Assembly (NCBI GenBank): GCA_002708985.1
Contig: PAPS01000009.1
Span: forward strand, 43,683 to 107,682
Length of the DNA stretch: 64,000 bases
From: Saprospirales bacterium
GTDB taxonomy: Bacteria > Bacteroidota > Bacteroidia > Chitinophagales > UBA8649
Reading direction: 5' to 3'
Shown: in pieces, positions 19,324 to 27,153 of the stretch
How positions within the stretch are numbered: position 1 is the first letter of the stretch
How the letters are laid out: each line of letters starts with the position of its first letter
Program-made: the position numbers and the translations under genes
The notes under the pieces: model-generated
Databases searched by the model: none
Told to the model about the DNA's origin: nothing
Seen by the model: the letters and a program-made list of their open reading frames with translations, nothing else

Positions 19324-19686
19324 ATGGAATCTCGGCGACAGCAAAAAGTAGCTTCTCTTCTTAAAGATAGCATGGCAACTTATTTTATGAAAAAACGCGG
19401 TGATTTCTTTGGTAATCGGGTTTTGGTGAGTATTCTGAGCGTCAGTGTGACACCGGATATGGGCTTTGCACGCTTTTATGTTTCTTTTTTGCCCGATAAG
19501 GATAAGCAAACTATGGTAGATGCTTTGAATGCCAATGTGCGCAAAATACGCACCGATATCGCTAAAGACCTTCGCCATGTACTGAGGGTGATTCCATTGA
19601 TTGAGTTTTATCTCGACGATTCAATTGCCCATGCGAGTCATATGGAAGAACTCTTTAAAAAACTAAGAGAGGAGGGAGAGCTATGA
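19324..19686 (+). CDS. rbfA: 30S ribosome-binding factor A
   Basis: 120 residues, typical length. The KH-like fold is recognisable from the N-terminal 'ESRRQQKVASLLKDSMA', 'ILSVSVTPDMGFARFYVSF' and the terminal 'PLIEFYLDDSIAHASHME'. RbfA assists late 16S rRNA maturation in the small subunit. The stop overlaps the following permease start in ATGA, so the two are translationally coupled. TACCTTCA just upstream (19312-19319) is a weak promoter candidate. Confidence 0.93.
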   Translation: MESRRQQKVASLLKDSMATYFMKKRGDFFGNRVLVSILSVSVTPDMGFARFYVSFLPDKDKQTMVDALNANVRKIRTDIAKDLRHVLRVIPLIEFYLDDSIAHASHMEELFKKLREEGEL

Positions 19687-20963
19687 GGTTAATTCTCTTG
19701 TTTGCAAAGCGCTATTTGTTGGTTAAACAGCGAACCTTTGCTATCAATATCATCTCCTGGGTCACGATAATTGGTTTGGCTATTGGTGCTGCGTCTATCA
19801 TTGTGTTGTTATCCTCATTTAATGCTCTGGAATCCATGATTTATGAGAGCCAGGGTAACTTTCGCCCTGAATTACTCATTGAGTCAAACAAAGGGCGATT
19901 GTTTGACGCGGACAGCGCAAAGGGTAAGTTAGAAGGCATAGAAGAAATTCAACATCTTTCGGAGGTCTACGAGGGCTATGCATTTTTACAAATTCCACAT
20001 AGCTATGGGGATAGTTCAGCGACTAAAAATGTAGTGGTTCGTTATCGAGGAGTTGATAAATCATATAATGAGGTGTATGCCCTTTCATCCATCCTCACAG
20101 AGGGATACCATATACCTTTTGAACAGGATTCTCTAGCGCTTTACATGGGACGAAATCTCTTTGCAGAGCATAAACTTTACTTTCAAGATTGGCCGTATTT
20201 ATACGCCCCAACGGAAGATGTCCTACTTGAAGATATTGACCGCTGGAATGGATACGTCCGGCTCTCAACACCGGGCCAGACTTCTCTAGGTAGGCGAACA
20301 CCGAGTCTTCCACTGCAGCCGATGGGTTTGTTTCTGACGGGTGATGAGCAATTTGACGTCCACTATGTTTTTGGACATATTGACCATCTTCGAAAGCTCA
20401 ATCCGAGCCATAAAGGCATGGTCAGTCAACTGGGTTTATCCCTGAATTCAAATACTGACATTGCTAAAGTAAAAACAGCAATCCAGCAAAGATTGGGGTC
20501 ATATTTTAATGTCTTAGATCGGCGCGATCAAGATGCTTCTGTGTACCGCATCGTCAAGCTTGAGCGCTTTTTTATGGTCGTTATTTTAGCTTTTATCGTT
20601 GGGATTATATCGTTTAACATGATTGCTGCACTAAGCATGTTGATTATGGAGAAACAACAGGATATTGTTATGCTTCGTGCGCTAGGGGCTAAACGACGAA
20701 CTATTTTTTCTCTATACCTTTTTCAAGGAATGTTTGGGGCGGCAATTGCTACTGTTCTCGGCGTTATTTTGGGCTCATTAATTGTTGTTGTTCAGGATAA
20801 GTTTGGATTAGTCAACTTCCCGCAACCCAATCCTGAAGCGATTCCAATTCCTTATCCGGTAGACTGGCGCCTTACTGATGTTCTTCTCATTGCCCTTATG
20901 ATGCTTGGTATAACCTGCCTTGCCTCTCTGTATCCAGCTTGGCGTGCTTCGAAGGTGAAGTAG
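19683..20963 (+). CDS. ABC transporter permease, LolC/LolE (FtsX/MacB-like) family
   Basis: 426 residues. One N-terminal helix ('NIISWVTIIGLAIGAASIIVL') is followed by a large periplasmic domain (about 45-285) and three C-terminal helices forming the FtsX domain ('FFMVVILAFIVGIISFNM', 'QDIVMLRALGAKRRTIF', 'YPAWRASKV'). LolC/E proteins with the LolD ATPase release lipoproteins from the inner membrane. No ATPase gene is adjacent, so LolD would be encoded elsewhere. The coupling to rbfA (4-base overlap) recurs in Flavobacteriia as far as I recall. The specific substrate is inferred, not shown. Confidence 0.88.
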   Translation: MRLILLFAKRYLLVKQRTFAINIISWVTIIGLAIGAASIIVLLSSFNALESMIYESQGNFRPELLIESNKGRLFDADSAKGKLEGIEEIQHLSEVYEGYAFLQIPHSYGDSSATKNVVVRYRGVDKSYNEVYALSSILTEGYHIPFEQDSLALYMGRNLFAEHKLYFQDWPYLYAPTEDVLLEDIDRWNGYVRLSTPGQTSLGRRTPSLPLQPMGLFLTGDEQFDVHYVFGHIDHLRKLNPSHKGMVSQLGLSLNSNTDIAKVKTAIQQRLGSYFNVLDRRDQDASVYRIVKLERFFMVVILAFIVGIISFNMIAALSMLIMEKQQDIVMLRALGAKRRTIFSLYLFQGMFGAAIATVLGVILGSLIVVVQDKFGLVNFPQPNPEAIPIPYPVDWRLTDVLLIALMMLGITCLASLYPAWRASKVK

Positions 20964-20977
20964 ACGGATATGTTGTT

Positions 20978-22612
20978 TTATCGAAAGGCTATGACACTCT
21001 GAAAGGCCTTTTTCAAATGAGTTTCTTGGGCATTATTAAAGTGACTAGGAATTCCTTGTGTATGAGCTGCCATTGTATTCTTAAGCAATTCTTGATGCTG
21101 GACGATCCATGCTCGATCAAAATATAGCATTCCACTTCGTTGGATAATGAAGTCTGATAGGCTACAGACCCGCTCGTGCTCTATGGTATATTCCAACTCA
21201 GCTTGTAACAATGCAGAGTGCGATATATCATTTTCATTAGGCGTTTTCGCTTGAGCTCGCTCAATGATATCGATAGTAAAATGTCCGTACAAATGAACGA
21301 GGCGCTCTCCTAAATAGCTCGGTCCCTTGATGATTGCGTTAACATTATTGACTAGATGCTGCACATCGGTTATCGAATCAAATCCTTGGCCATACAAGAC
21401 AAGATGTTGAGTTTGACATGCCAAACGCTTTCCAATGACTCGTTGAGCCCGATTGACAATGCGCTCGGCCATCTTTCGGTACCCTGTTAGTTTTCCTCCC
21501 GCTATCGATAGTAAACCATCCTCTGATTCAAATATTTCGTCCCGTCTTGATAGCTCTGACGGGTCTTTCCTTTTTTGCTGAATTAATGGGCGAAGCCCGC
21601 TCCATGTCGATTGAATGTCCTTTTTTTCAATGGGATAGTCCGGGAACATTCTATGAGTGGATTGCAAGATATAATCTACATCGTCGTGCGTAGGATAAGG
21701 GTGATTAATATTGTCATTGTAGGGGGTATCTGTAGTTCCTATGTAAACAATATTTCCCCTTGGAATGGCAAACATCATGCGTTGGTCAACAGCATCGAAA
21801 TAAGCTGACTGTTTTAGGGGGATTTTTTCGCGGTCAACTACTATGTGAATACCCTTTGTTAAAAAGAGATGGCGGTTGGTTGTATTCTTTTGAAAGCTGC
21901 GAACATCGTCTACCCAAGGTCCTGCTGCATTGATTACAATCTTGCTTCGTAGGGTATGGTGTGTTGAGTGGATATGGTCGGTAAGTTTAATCCCGTTGAT
22001 AAGGCCTTTTTCATTGTAAGTGAAATCTTTTACCTCGGCATGATTAAGGGCTATAGCACCTTTCTGACAGGCGGTTTTTATTACACTAATGGTTAGCCTT
22101 GCGTCATCTGTCCTGTATTCATAATATAGCCCACTACCTTTCAAGTTATCCTTCTTTAAGAGGGGTTCACGGAGTAAAGTTTTTTCGGCGGATAACATTT
22201 TACGCTGTTCATCCTTTGGCACCCCTGCAAGCCAATCATAAACTTTTAAGCCGAGAGATGTCATTCCCCATCCGAGGTTCCCATCGGAATAAATTGGCAG
22301 GAGCATACGTTCTGGACAGACTAGGTTTCGGGCGTTTTTGTGTACGATGGCTCGTTCCTTACCAACTTCCCTTACCAATTGGATGTCCATTTGTTTTAGG
22401 TAGCGAAGGCCACCGTGAATCAATTTAGTAGACCTGCTGCTAGTACCCCATGCAAAGTCTTCTTTTTCGACGAGCACAGCATTTAAGCCTCTGCTTTGTG
22501 CGTCGAGTAATATGCCTGCGCCAGTGATTCCACCTCCTATGACAACTATATCCCAGACGGTGTTTTCCGCCTTTTGAAGGTCAGCAAGTCTGGTGGAAAA
22601 AGAAAAGGCCAT
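20978..22612 (-). CDS. glpD: Aerobic glycerol-3-phosphate dehydrogenase (FAD-dependent)
   Basis: 544 residues. The FAD-binding motif 'VVIGGGITGAGILLDA' is at the N-terminus, followed by the GlpD signature 'GTSSRSTKLIHGGLRYL'; 'NAAGPWVDDV', 'IYIGTTDTPY'-like sequence and 'LSIAGGKLTGYRKMAE' are further family blocks. The C-terminal helical cap domain is present. It oxidises glycerol-3-phosphate to DHAP and feeds electrons to menaquinone at the inner membrane. It is the last gene of a minus-strand run but has its own promoter candidate. Confidence 0.94.
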   Translation of the reverse strand: MAFSFSTRLADLQKAENTVWDIVVIGGGITGAGILLDAQSRGLNAVLVEKEDFAWGTSSRSTKLIHGGLRYLKQMDIQLVREVGKERAIVHKNARNLVCPERMLLPIYSDGNLGWGMTSLGLKVYDWLAGVPKDEQRKMLSAEKTLLREPLLKKDNLKGSGLYYEYRTDDARLTISVIKTACQKGAIALNHAEVKDFTYNEKGLINGIKLTDHIHSTHHTLRSKIVINAAGPWVDDVRSFQKNTTNRHLFLTKGIHIVVDREKIPLKQSAYFDAVDQRMMFAIPRGNIVYIGTTDTPYNDNINHPYPTHDDVDYILQSTHRMFPDYPIEKKDIQSTWSGLRPLIQQKRKDPSELSRRDEIFESEDGLLSIAGGKLTGYRKMAERIVNRAQRVIGKRLACQTQHLVLYGQGFDSITDVQHLVNNVNAIIKGPSYLGERLVHLYGHFTIDIIERAQAKTPNENDISHSALLQAELEYTIEHERVCSLSDFIIQRSGMLYFDRAWIVQHQELLKNTMAAHTQGIPSHFNNAQETHLKKAFQSVIAFR

Positions 22613-22616
22613 AAAC

Positions 22617-22647
22617 TAAAGATAAAGGTCTAAAGTCTATGGCACAA
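22617..22647 (-). promoter_or_regulatory. Promoter candidate for glpD
   Basis: On the minus strand TTG (22647-22645) and TATCTTTA (22624-22617) are 20 bp apart, matching Bacteroidota -33/-7 spacing with A instead of G at the end of the -7 box. The box ends 4 bp before the ATG, which would give a very short leader. Confidence 0.35.
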
Positions 22648-22677
22648 TTGGGTTAAGCTTCAATTAAAAAATCCTTC

Positions 22678-23019
22678 CTACACGTTTACTTTTTGAACCA
22701 TGTGGGATACAGCCCTGATGGTGGATTTGTTTAAACTGTAGTAAATGAACTTTCCGTTACGCTCTGTTTTAAGCACGTCAGTTTTTCGCATGATGGCTAA
22801 ATGCTGTGAAGCAACGGATTGTTCGATACGAAGTTTGATGTAAATCTGGGTTACTGTCATCGAACCATATTCTTCCAAAAGGTTTAAGATCTGTTGACGC
22901 AAAGGGTGGTTCAACGAACGAATAACAAGAGATGCCTCTTGGAGTTCACTGAAATTTAACGTTACATCTTCCACTTGGGGATCATAAGAACGGAGCGTTA
23001 TGGAATTTTTGGTATTCAT
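22678..23019 (-). CDS. ArsR-type winged-helix transcriptional regulator without cysteines
   Basis: 113 residues. The winged-helix core is 'NHPLRQQILNLLEEYG' (first helices), recognition helix 'QSVASQHLAIMRKTDVL' and wing 'KTERNGKFIYYSLN'. The ArsR metal site (ELCVCD-type helix) is replaced by 'SMTVTQIYIKL', and the protein has no Cys, so arsenic or cadmium sensing through thiols is excluded. The ligand is unknown; redox, protein-protein or non-metal control are options. It starts 19 bp after the tsaB stop and is probably co-transcribed with it. Confidence 0.85.
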   Translation of the reverse strand: MNTKNSITLRSYDPQVEDVTLNFSELQEASLVIRSLNHPLRQQILNLLEEYGSMTVTQIYIKLRIEQSVASQHLAIMRKTDVLKTERNGKFIYYSLNKSTIRAVSHMVQKVNV

Positions 23020-23038
23020 CTTTCACTAAATTTTATCA

Positions 23039-23731
23039 TTAACTCGGCTTATATAACCCCTTTAAATAAACTGGATTACAATAGCCTACATCATCAAACT
23101 TTTGGTCGCTCCAAGCTTGCCATACACAGGATTCCATTCCTCGAATAGAGGGATAGATATCGCTATCTACAGGTGGATTTTGATTGGGCCAAAGATGGCT
23201 TCCCTTGGGAGCGCCATCACCAGCAAGATATAGTGCATTCGAAAGATTATGAAGATCTTTTATATCATCCTTTTGATCGAGAATACGTGGTCTATCTTGT
23301 AAAATTTGTTGACCGTCTGCGGAATATGCACCTAGATACACTTCATTGCGACGTGCATCCATCATACTCAGTATGGTAACAGAAGAATCCAACTTGTGTT
23401 TTATGACAGTTTCTGCTGCTATCGTTTGCAAGGTAGATGCCGTAATCAAAGGAATTTCCAAAGAAAGACATAATGCTTTTGCAACAGAAAGACCAATCCT
23501 TAGGCCTGTGTATGACCCAGGGCCTATTCCGATGGCAAGAGCATCTATATCAGTCATTGACCAATCTGCTTGGAGAAATAAAGAACGTATTGTCGGAACA
23601 AGCACTTCGCTATGACGTCGGCCGGATAGTTCATGGTACGCTTCTACAATCCGATGTTCAGAAGAACTACCCGCGAGAAGCCCTACTGCACAACATATAG
23701 TTGAAGTGTCTATACACAAAAGCTTAGTCAT
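23039..23731 (-). CDS. tsaB: tRNA threonylcarbamoyladenosine biosynthesis protein TsaB
   Basis: 230 residues. The opening 'LLCIDTSTICCAVGL' and 'RHSEVLVPTI' with 'IGIGPGSYTGLRIGLSVAKA' are the TsaB ASKHA-fold signature. TsaB is the scaffold partner of TsaD and TsaE in t6A synthesis on ANN-decoding tRNAs, including the tRNA-Lys encoded in this window. It lies between an S41 protease and an ArsR-type regulator, all on the minus strand. Confidence 0.94.
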   Translation of the reverse strand: MTKLLCIDTSTICCAVGLLAGSSSEHRIVEAYHELSGRRHSEVLVPTIRSLFLQADWSMTDIDALAIGIGPGSYTGLRIGLSVAKALCLSLEIPLITASTLQTIAAETVIKHKLDSSVTILSMMDARRNEVYLGAYSADGQQILQDRPRILDQKDDIKDLHNLSNALYLAGDGAPKGSHLWPNQNPPVDSDIYPSIRGMESCVWQAWSDQKFDDVGYCNPVYLKGLYKPS

Positions 23732-23809
23732 AAGGGAAATGGATTAAATTTCCCGACTTATGTTCTAATACGTAGGATATCACAAGAGGTTACACATGGG
23801 ATGAAAAAT

Positions 23810-25468
23810 TTAAGGTTGCAAGTAGGCATTATAGGTTGCATCATCGTTTAAAACGTAACATGCACGTTGGATTTGTTGGTCATACTGAAAACTAGATTTG
23901 ATACTTCCCTGCTCAAAGGAATATCGTCGAACGATTTCTTCGTTGAGTAACTGGCGTAATTCGTCTTCATGTTTGTCAATATCAGATCCTTTATCTCTTG
24001 AGAGTTCAATGTCTAAAGCTTCAAGTGTCTCCTTTATGGCTTCATAATAGCCATCCTCTTTGCTCTTCTCTCGGAGTGATTCGAGCGCATCCTCACTTTG
24101 TGTGGTATAGTTAAAGTTTTGTGTACGCAGCCAATCGGCGAAGGCGGAAAATAATGAATCCGAAACATAATATTCACCCGGACTCTGGGGCAAGCTAGTA
24201 TTGTGAGATTGGAAAATTGTAGCGTAATCGAAGATTAAATGCTCTGATAAAAGTGTTAAGGCAATATCGCTTGGCGCAGGCATTTCCACTTCAAGATCGG
24301 GCATTATTCCTCCGCCGTCATACACCCTGCGTCCATTGCGAGTAGTGAATTCCTGAATCAAGCTGTCGGGTATACGTCCAACTGATCCATCCTCTCGCCG
24401 TTCAGCATAATTTAAGGCCTGAATACAGCGACCAGATGGTATATAGTACTTGGCCGTTGTTAGCTTCAGTTGTGCATTGTAGGATAGCGGTCGTGTGGTT
24501 TGCACAAGTCCTTTTCCATAAGATCGTTCTCCAATGACAACGCCGCGATCGAGATCTTGAAGCGTTCCTGAAACAATTTCGCTTGCAGACGCTGATGAGT
24601 GATTGATAAGTACAGCCACTTTTATTTCTAAATCAATAGGATTATCCCGTGTTTTAAACTCGGCATCCCATTCAGAGAGTCTCCCCTTAGTTTCTACAAC
24701 TAACTCATCTTTTTCAATAAAGAGGTTGCAAATTTTAACAGCTTCTCGTAACAGTCCTCCTGGGTTTCCTCGAAGATCAAGAATTACTGATTCCATTTGC
24801 GCATTGCCATCGCGTAACTCAAGGAAAGCACTTTCTACCTCAGCGGCAGCATTTTCCATAAAGTTGCTCAATTTGATGTAGCCTACGTTTTCATTAATCA
24901 TGCCATAGAAGGGAACATTGAGCACTTGAATCTCTTGTCGAGACGGGTACACTTCCATTTCAGCATATTCCCCGTTTGCTTGGAGCCTTGCAATGCGCAT
25001 GGTCACTTTGGTGTTGGGCTCACCACGCATGATATCTCCCACTTCAGCGGTAGCAAGACCTTGAACATCTATTCCATCCACAACTAAGATTCGGTCTCCT
25101 CCTTTAATACCTGCTTCCTCTGCTCCATATCCCTGGATAACTTCAGAAACTACAATATGGTTATTGTATTGGCGAACATAACATCCAATACCACCATAAC
25201 GCCCAGTGGTCTGGAATCGGTAATCTTCTATATCTGCTTCACTGATAAAAACCGTATAAGGGTCAAGGCCCTCGAGCATAGCATCCATTCCTCTTTGCAT
25301 AAAAGCATTGGGTTCTATATCATCTACATAATAAGAGTTGAGCTCCTTATACATCGTGGTAAACATGTCGATGTTCTTACTAATTTCAAAGTAGTTACCC
25401 CCACCATCAAAGGATAGAAGGGAAAAACCAAAAAGAATAAGGATAAGTCTAATACGAAGATTTCTCAT
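23810..25468 (-). CDS. S41 family C-terminal processing peptidase
   Basis: About 552 residues from the ATG at 25468; the track start (25510) lies inside the yidD coding end and adds 14 residues before an otherwise good signal peptide ('LRIRLILILFGFSLLSF'). A PDZ domain ('GGIGCYVRQYNNHIVVSEVI' region) precedes the tail-specific protease core: 'ILDLRGNPGGLLREAV', catalytic 'SSASASEIVSG' and the Lys in 'GERSYGKGLVQT'. It should act in the periplasm on unstructured C-termini. A second, different S41 protease is encoded at 38406-39989. Confidence 0.92.
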   Translation of the reverse strand: MRNLRIRLILILFGFSLLSFDGGGNYFEISKNIDMFTTMYKELNSYYVDDIEPNAFMQRGMDAMLEGLDPYTVFISEADIEDYRFQTTGRYGGIGCYVRQYNNHIVVSEVIQGYGAEEAGIKGGDRILVVDGIDVQGLATAEVGDIMRGEPNTKVTMRIARLQANGEYAEMEVYPSRQEIQVLNVPFYGMINENVGYIKLSNFMENAAAEVESAFLELRDGNAQMESVILDLRGNPGGLLREAVKICNLFIEKDELVVETKGRLSEWDAEFKTRDNPIDLEIKVAVLINHSSASASEIVSGTLQDLDRGVVIGERSYGKGLVQTTRPLSYNAQLKLTTAKYYIPSGRCIQALNYAERREDGSVGRIPDSLIQEFTTRNGRRVYDGGGIMPDLEVEMPAPSDIALTLLSEHLIFDYATIFQSHNTSLPQSPGEYYVSDSLFSAFADWLRTQNFNYTTQSEDALESLREKSKEDGYYEAIKETLEALDIELSRDKGSDIDKHEDELRQLLNEEIVRRYSFEQGSIKSSFQYDQQIQRACYVLNDDATYNAYLQP

Positions 25469-25493
25469 GGCTTGAAAATAAGGCTTTCGTGGA

Positions 25494-25724
25494 TTACGGA
25501 ACGGGATCATACCCAGAACTTCCCCAAGGATGACATTTGCTTATTCTTCGTACCATAAGGTAGCTCCCTTTGAATATGCCATGTTTGCGTAACGCTTCTG
25601 CACTATATCGACTACAAGTTGGTTGGAAGCGACATGCGCTGGGTATGAAGGGTCTTAAAATCAACTGATAGATTTTAATAAGCAGAAGCAAGGGTAGGGC
25701 AATAAATTGTAGGATGACTTTCAT
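25494..25724 (-). CDS. yidD: Membrane protein insertion efficiency factor YidD
   Basis: 76 residues, typical length. The amphipathic or membrane N-terminus is followed by 'LILRPFIPSACRFQPTCSRY' and 'CHPWGSSGYDPVP', which are invariant YidD blocks with three conserved Cys. It assists YidC/Sec-dependent insertion at the inner membrane. It is the first gene of the minus-strand run yidD-S41-tsaB-ArsR and is divergent from bshA. Confidence 0.95.
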   Translation of the reverse strand: MKVILQFIALPLLLLIKIYQLILRPFIPSACRFQPTCSRYSAEALRKHGIFKGSYLMVRRISKCHPWGSSGYDPVP

Positions 25725-25768
25725 GTTTTACTTACCTTGAGCAGTGTTAAGTTAAAGGTAAGGCACTT

Positions 25769-26890
25769 ATGAAAATTGGTATTGTATGTTATCCTACTTT
25801 CGGCGGCAGTGGTGTCATTGCTACGGAGTTGGGAATTGCCCTAGCTATGCAAGGGCATGAGGTGCACTTTATTACTTACAGTCGCCCTAAACGACTCAAT
25901 GCACTTCTGCCCAATGTGTATTATCATGAGGTAAGTTTTCAGAACTATGCCTTGTTTCAATATCCTCCTTACGAAACCGCTCTTACAAGCCGTTTGGTCG
26001 ATGTGGCGCTCTATCACAACTTAGATCTGCTCCATGTTCATTACGCCATACCTCACGCCTCGGCCGCTTATTTTGCTCAGTCGATTTTACGGGAAAAGGG
26101 TAAGGATTTGCCCTTCGTAACAACCCTCCATGGCACTGATATAACTTTAGTAGGGAAGGCGCCCAGCTATCAATCTGTTGTGGAGTTTTCAATCAATTCA
26201 TCTAATGCAGTTACGGCCGTATCCGAGAGTTTAAAGCAGGATACGCTAGACAACTTTCACATAAACCGCTCTATTGAGGTCATCCCAAACTTTATCGATG
26301 TCAATCGCTTTGATTCTGCGAAAAAAAGACATCCAAGACCTGCCTACCTTCCGGAGGGTGTTCCAGTGCTCGTTCATGCCTCAAATTTCCGAAAGGTTAA
26401 GCGAGTAGAGGACGTACTTGATGTATTCTATTTAGTGCGGCAATCCAACCAAGCAAAACTAATTTTAATTGGAGATGGTCCGGAGCGAGTTCCCATGGAG
26501 GTGTTGGGCCGTCAGCGCGGTCTGGATAAAGACATTATTTTCTTAGGAAATCAAGATCGAGTAGAGGATCTTTTACAATGGGGAGATGTCTTTTTGCTTC
26601 CATCGGAAAAGGAGAGTTTTGGTCTCGCTGCCCTTGAAGCCATGGCATCAGGACTTCCTGTGTTTAGCACAAACGCTGGTGGGCTCTCTGAGGTTAATGT
26701 CCATAATGAGACGGGTTATCTAGTGGATGTTGGAGATACTACAAGGCTTGCCGAACATGTTTGTGAGGTAATAGGCAATAAGACAATACTGAGTCAACTA
26801 AAAATCAAAGCAAAGGCTCGATCCCAGGCATTTGCTAAGGAAGTAATTGTTCCCCAATATCTAGCATTGTATCAACGTCTCATTGAATAA
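25769..26890 (+). CDS. bshA: N-acetyl-alpha-D-glucosaminyl L-malate synthase (bacillithiol synthesis)
   Basis: 373 residues, GT4 family. 'IGIVCYPTFGGSGVIATELG' and 'LLHVHYAIPHASAAY' are BshA-specific; the nucleotide-sugar site is 'PSEKESFGLAALEAMASG' (E-x7-E). It joins GlcNAc from UDP-GlcNAc to L-malate, the first step of bacillithiol, the major low-molecular-weight thiol in many Bacteroidota. BshB and BshC are not in the window. It is transcribed alone, with a 7-bp stem-loop just after the stop. Confidence 0.92.
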   Translation: MKIGIVCYPTFGGSGVIATELGIALAMQGHEVHFITYSRPKRLNALLPNVYYHEVSFQNYALFQYPPYETALTSRLVDVALYHNLDLLHVHYAIPHASAAYFAQSILREKGKDLPFVTTLHGTDITLVGKAPSYQSVVEFSINSSNAVTAVSESLKQDTLDNFHINRSIEVIPNFIDVNRFDSAKKRHPRPAYLPEGVPVLVHASNFRKVKRVEDVLDVFYLVRQSNQAKLILIGDGPERVPMEVLGRQRGLDKDIIFLGNQDRVEDLLQWGDVFLLPSEKESFGLAALEAMASGLPVFSTNAGGLSEVNVHNETGYLVDVGDTTRLAEHVCEVIGNKTILSQLKIKAKARSQAFAKEVIVPQYLALYQRLIE

Positions 26891-26891
26891 G

Positions 26892-26910
26892 CGTAATGTT
26901 GTCCATTACG
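26892..26910 (+). terminator. Stem-loop after bshA
   Basis: CGTAATG and CATTACG form a perfect 7-bp stem with a 5-base loop directly after the stop. The following bases are T-rich but interrupted (ACCTTTTGAGG), so it is a weak intrinsic terminator or an mRNA 3'-end structure. Confidence 0.35.
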
Positions 26911-27153
26911 ACCTTTTGAGGTTTTGTCTTTTCATCATCTGAAATGATTACCACTTAATTCTCGTGACACCCTAAAATGAAAAAAGGCCAGTAATACATA
27001 AAAAAGAATGCTCTCGTAATAAAAACGTTGAGCCGACAGGTTGTAGATAGATGAATTCTTTTAATGTAGATAATCCTTAACTTTCAGAACATTGGGATTG
27101 ATTGAAATACAAGAATTTCTTATCTTACCAATTCTAGAATTTGTATAAGAACT

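Noticed and set aside
22678-23019. Arsenic or heavy-metal resistance locus around the ArsR-type gene
   Set aside because: The regulator has no cysteine and no arsenate reductase, efflux permease or related gene is adjacent.
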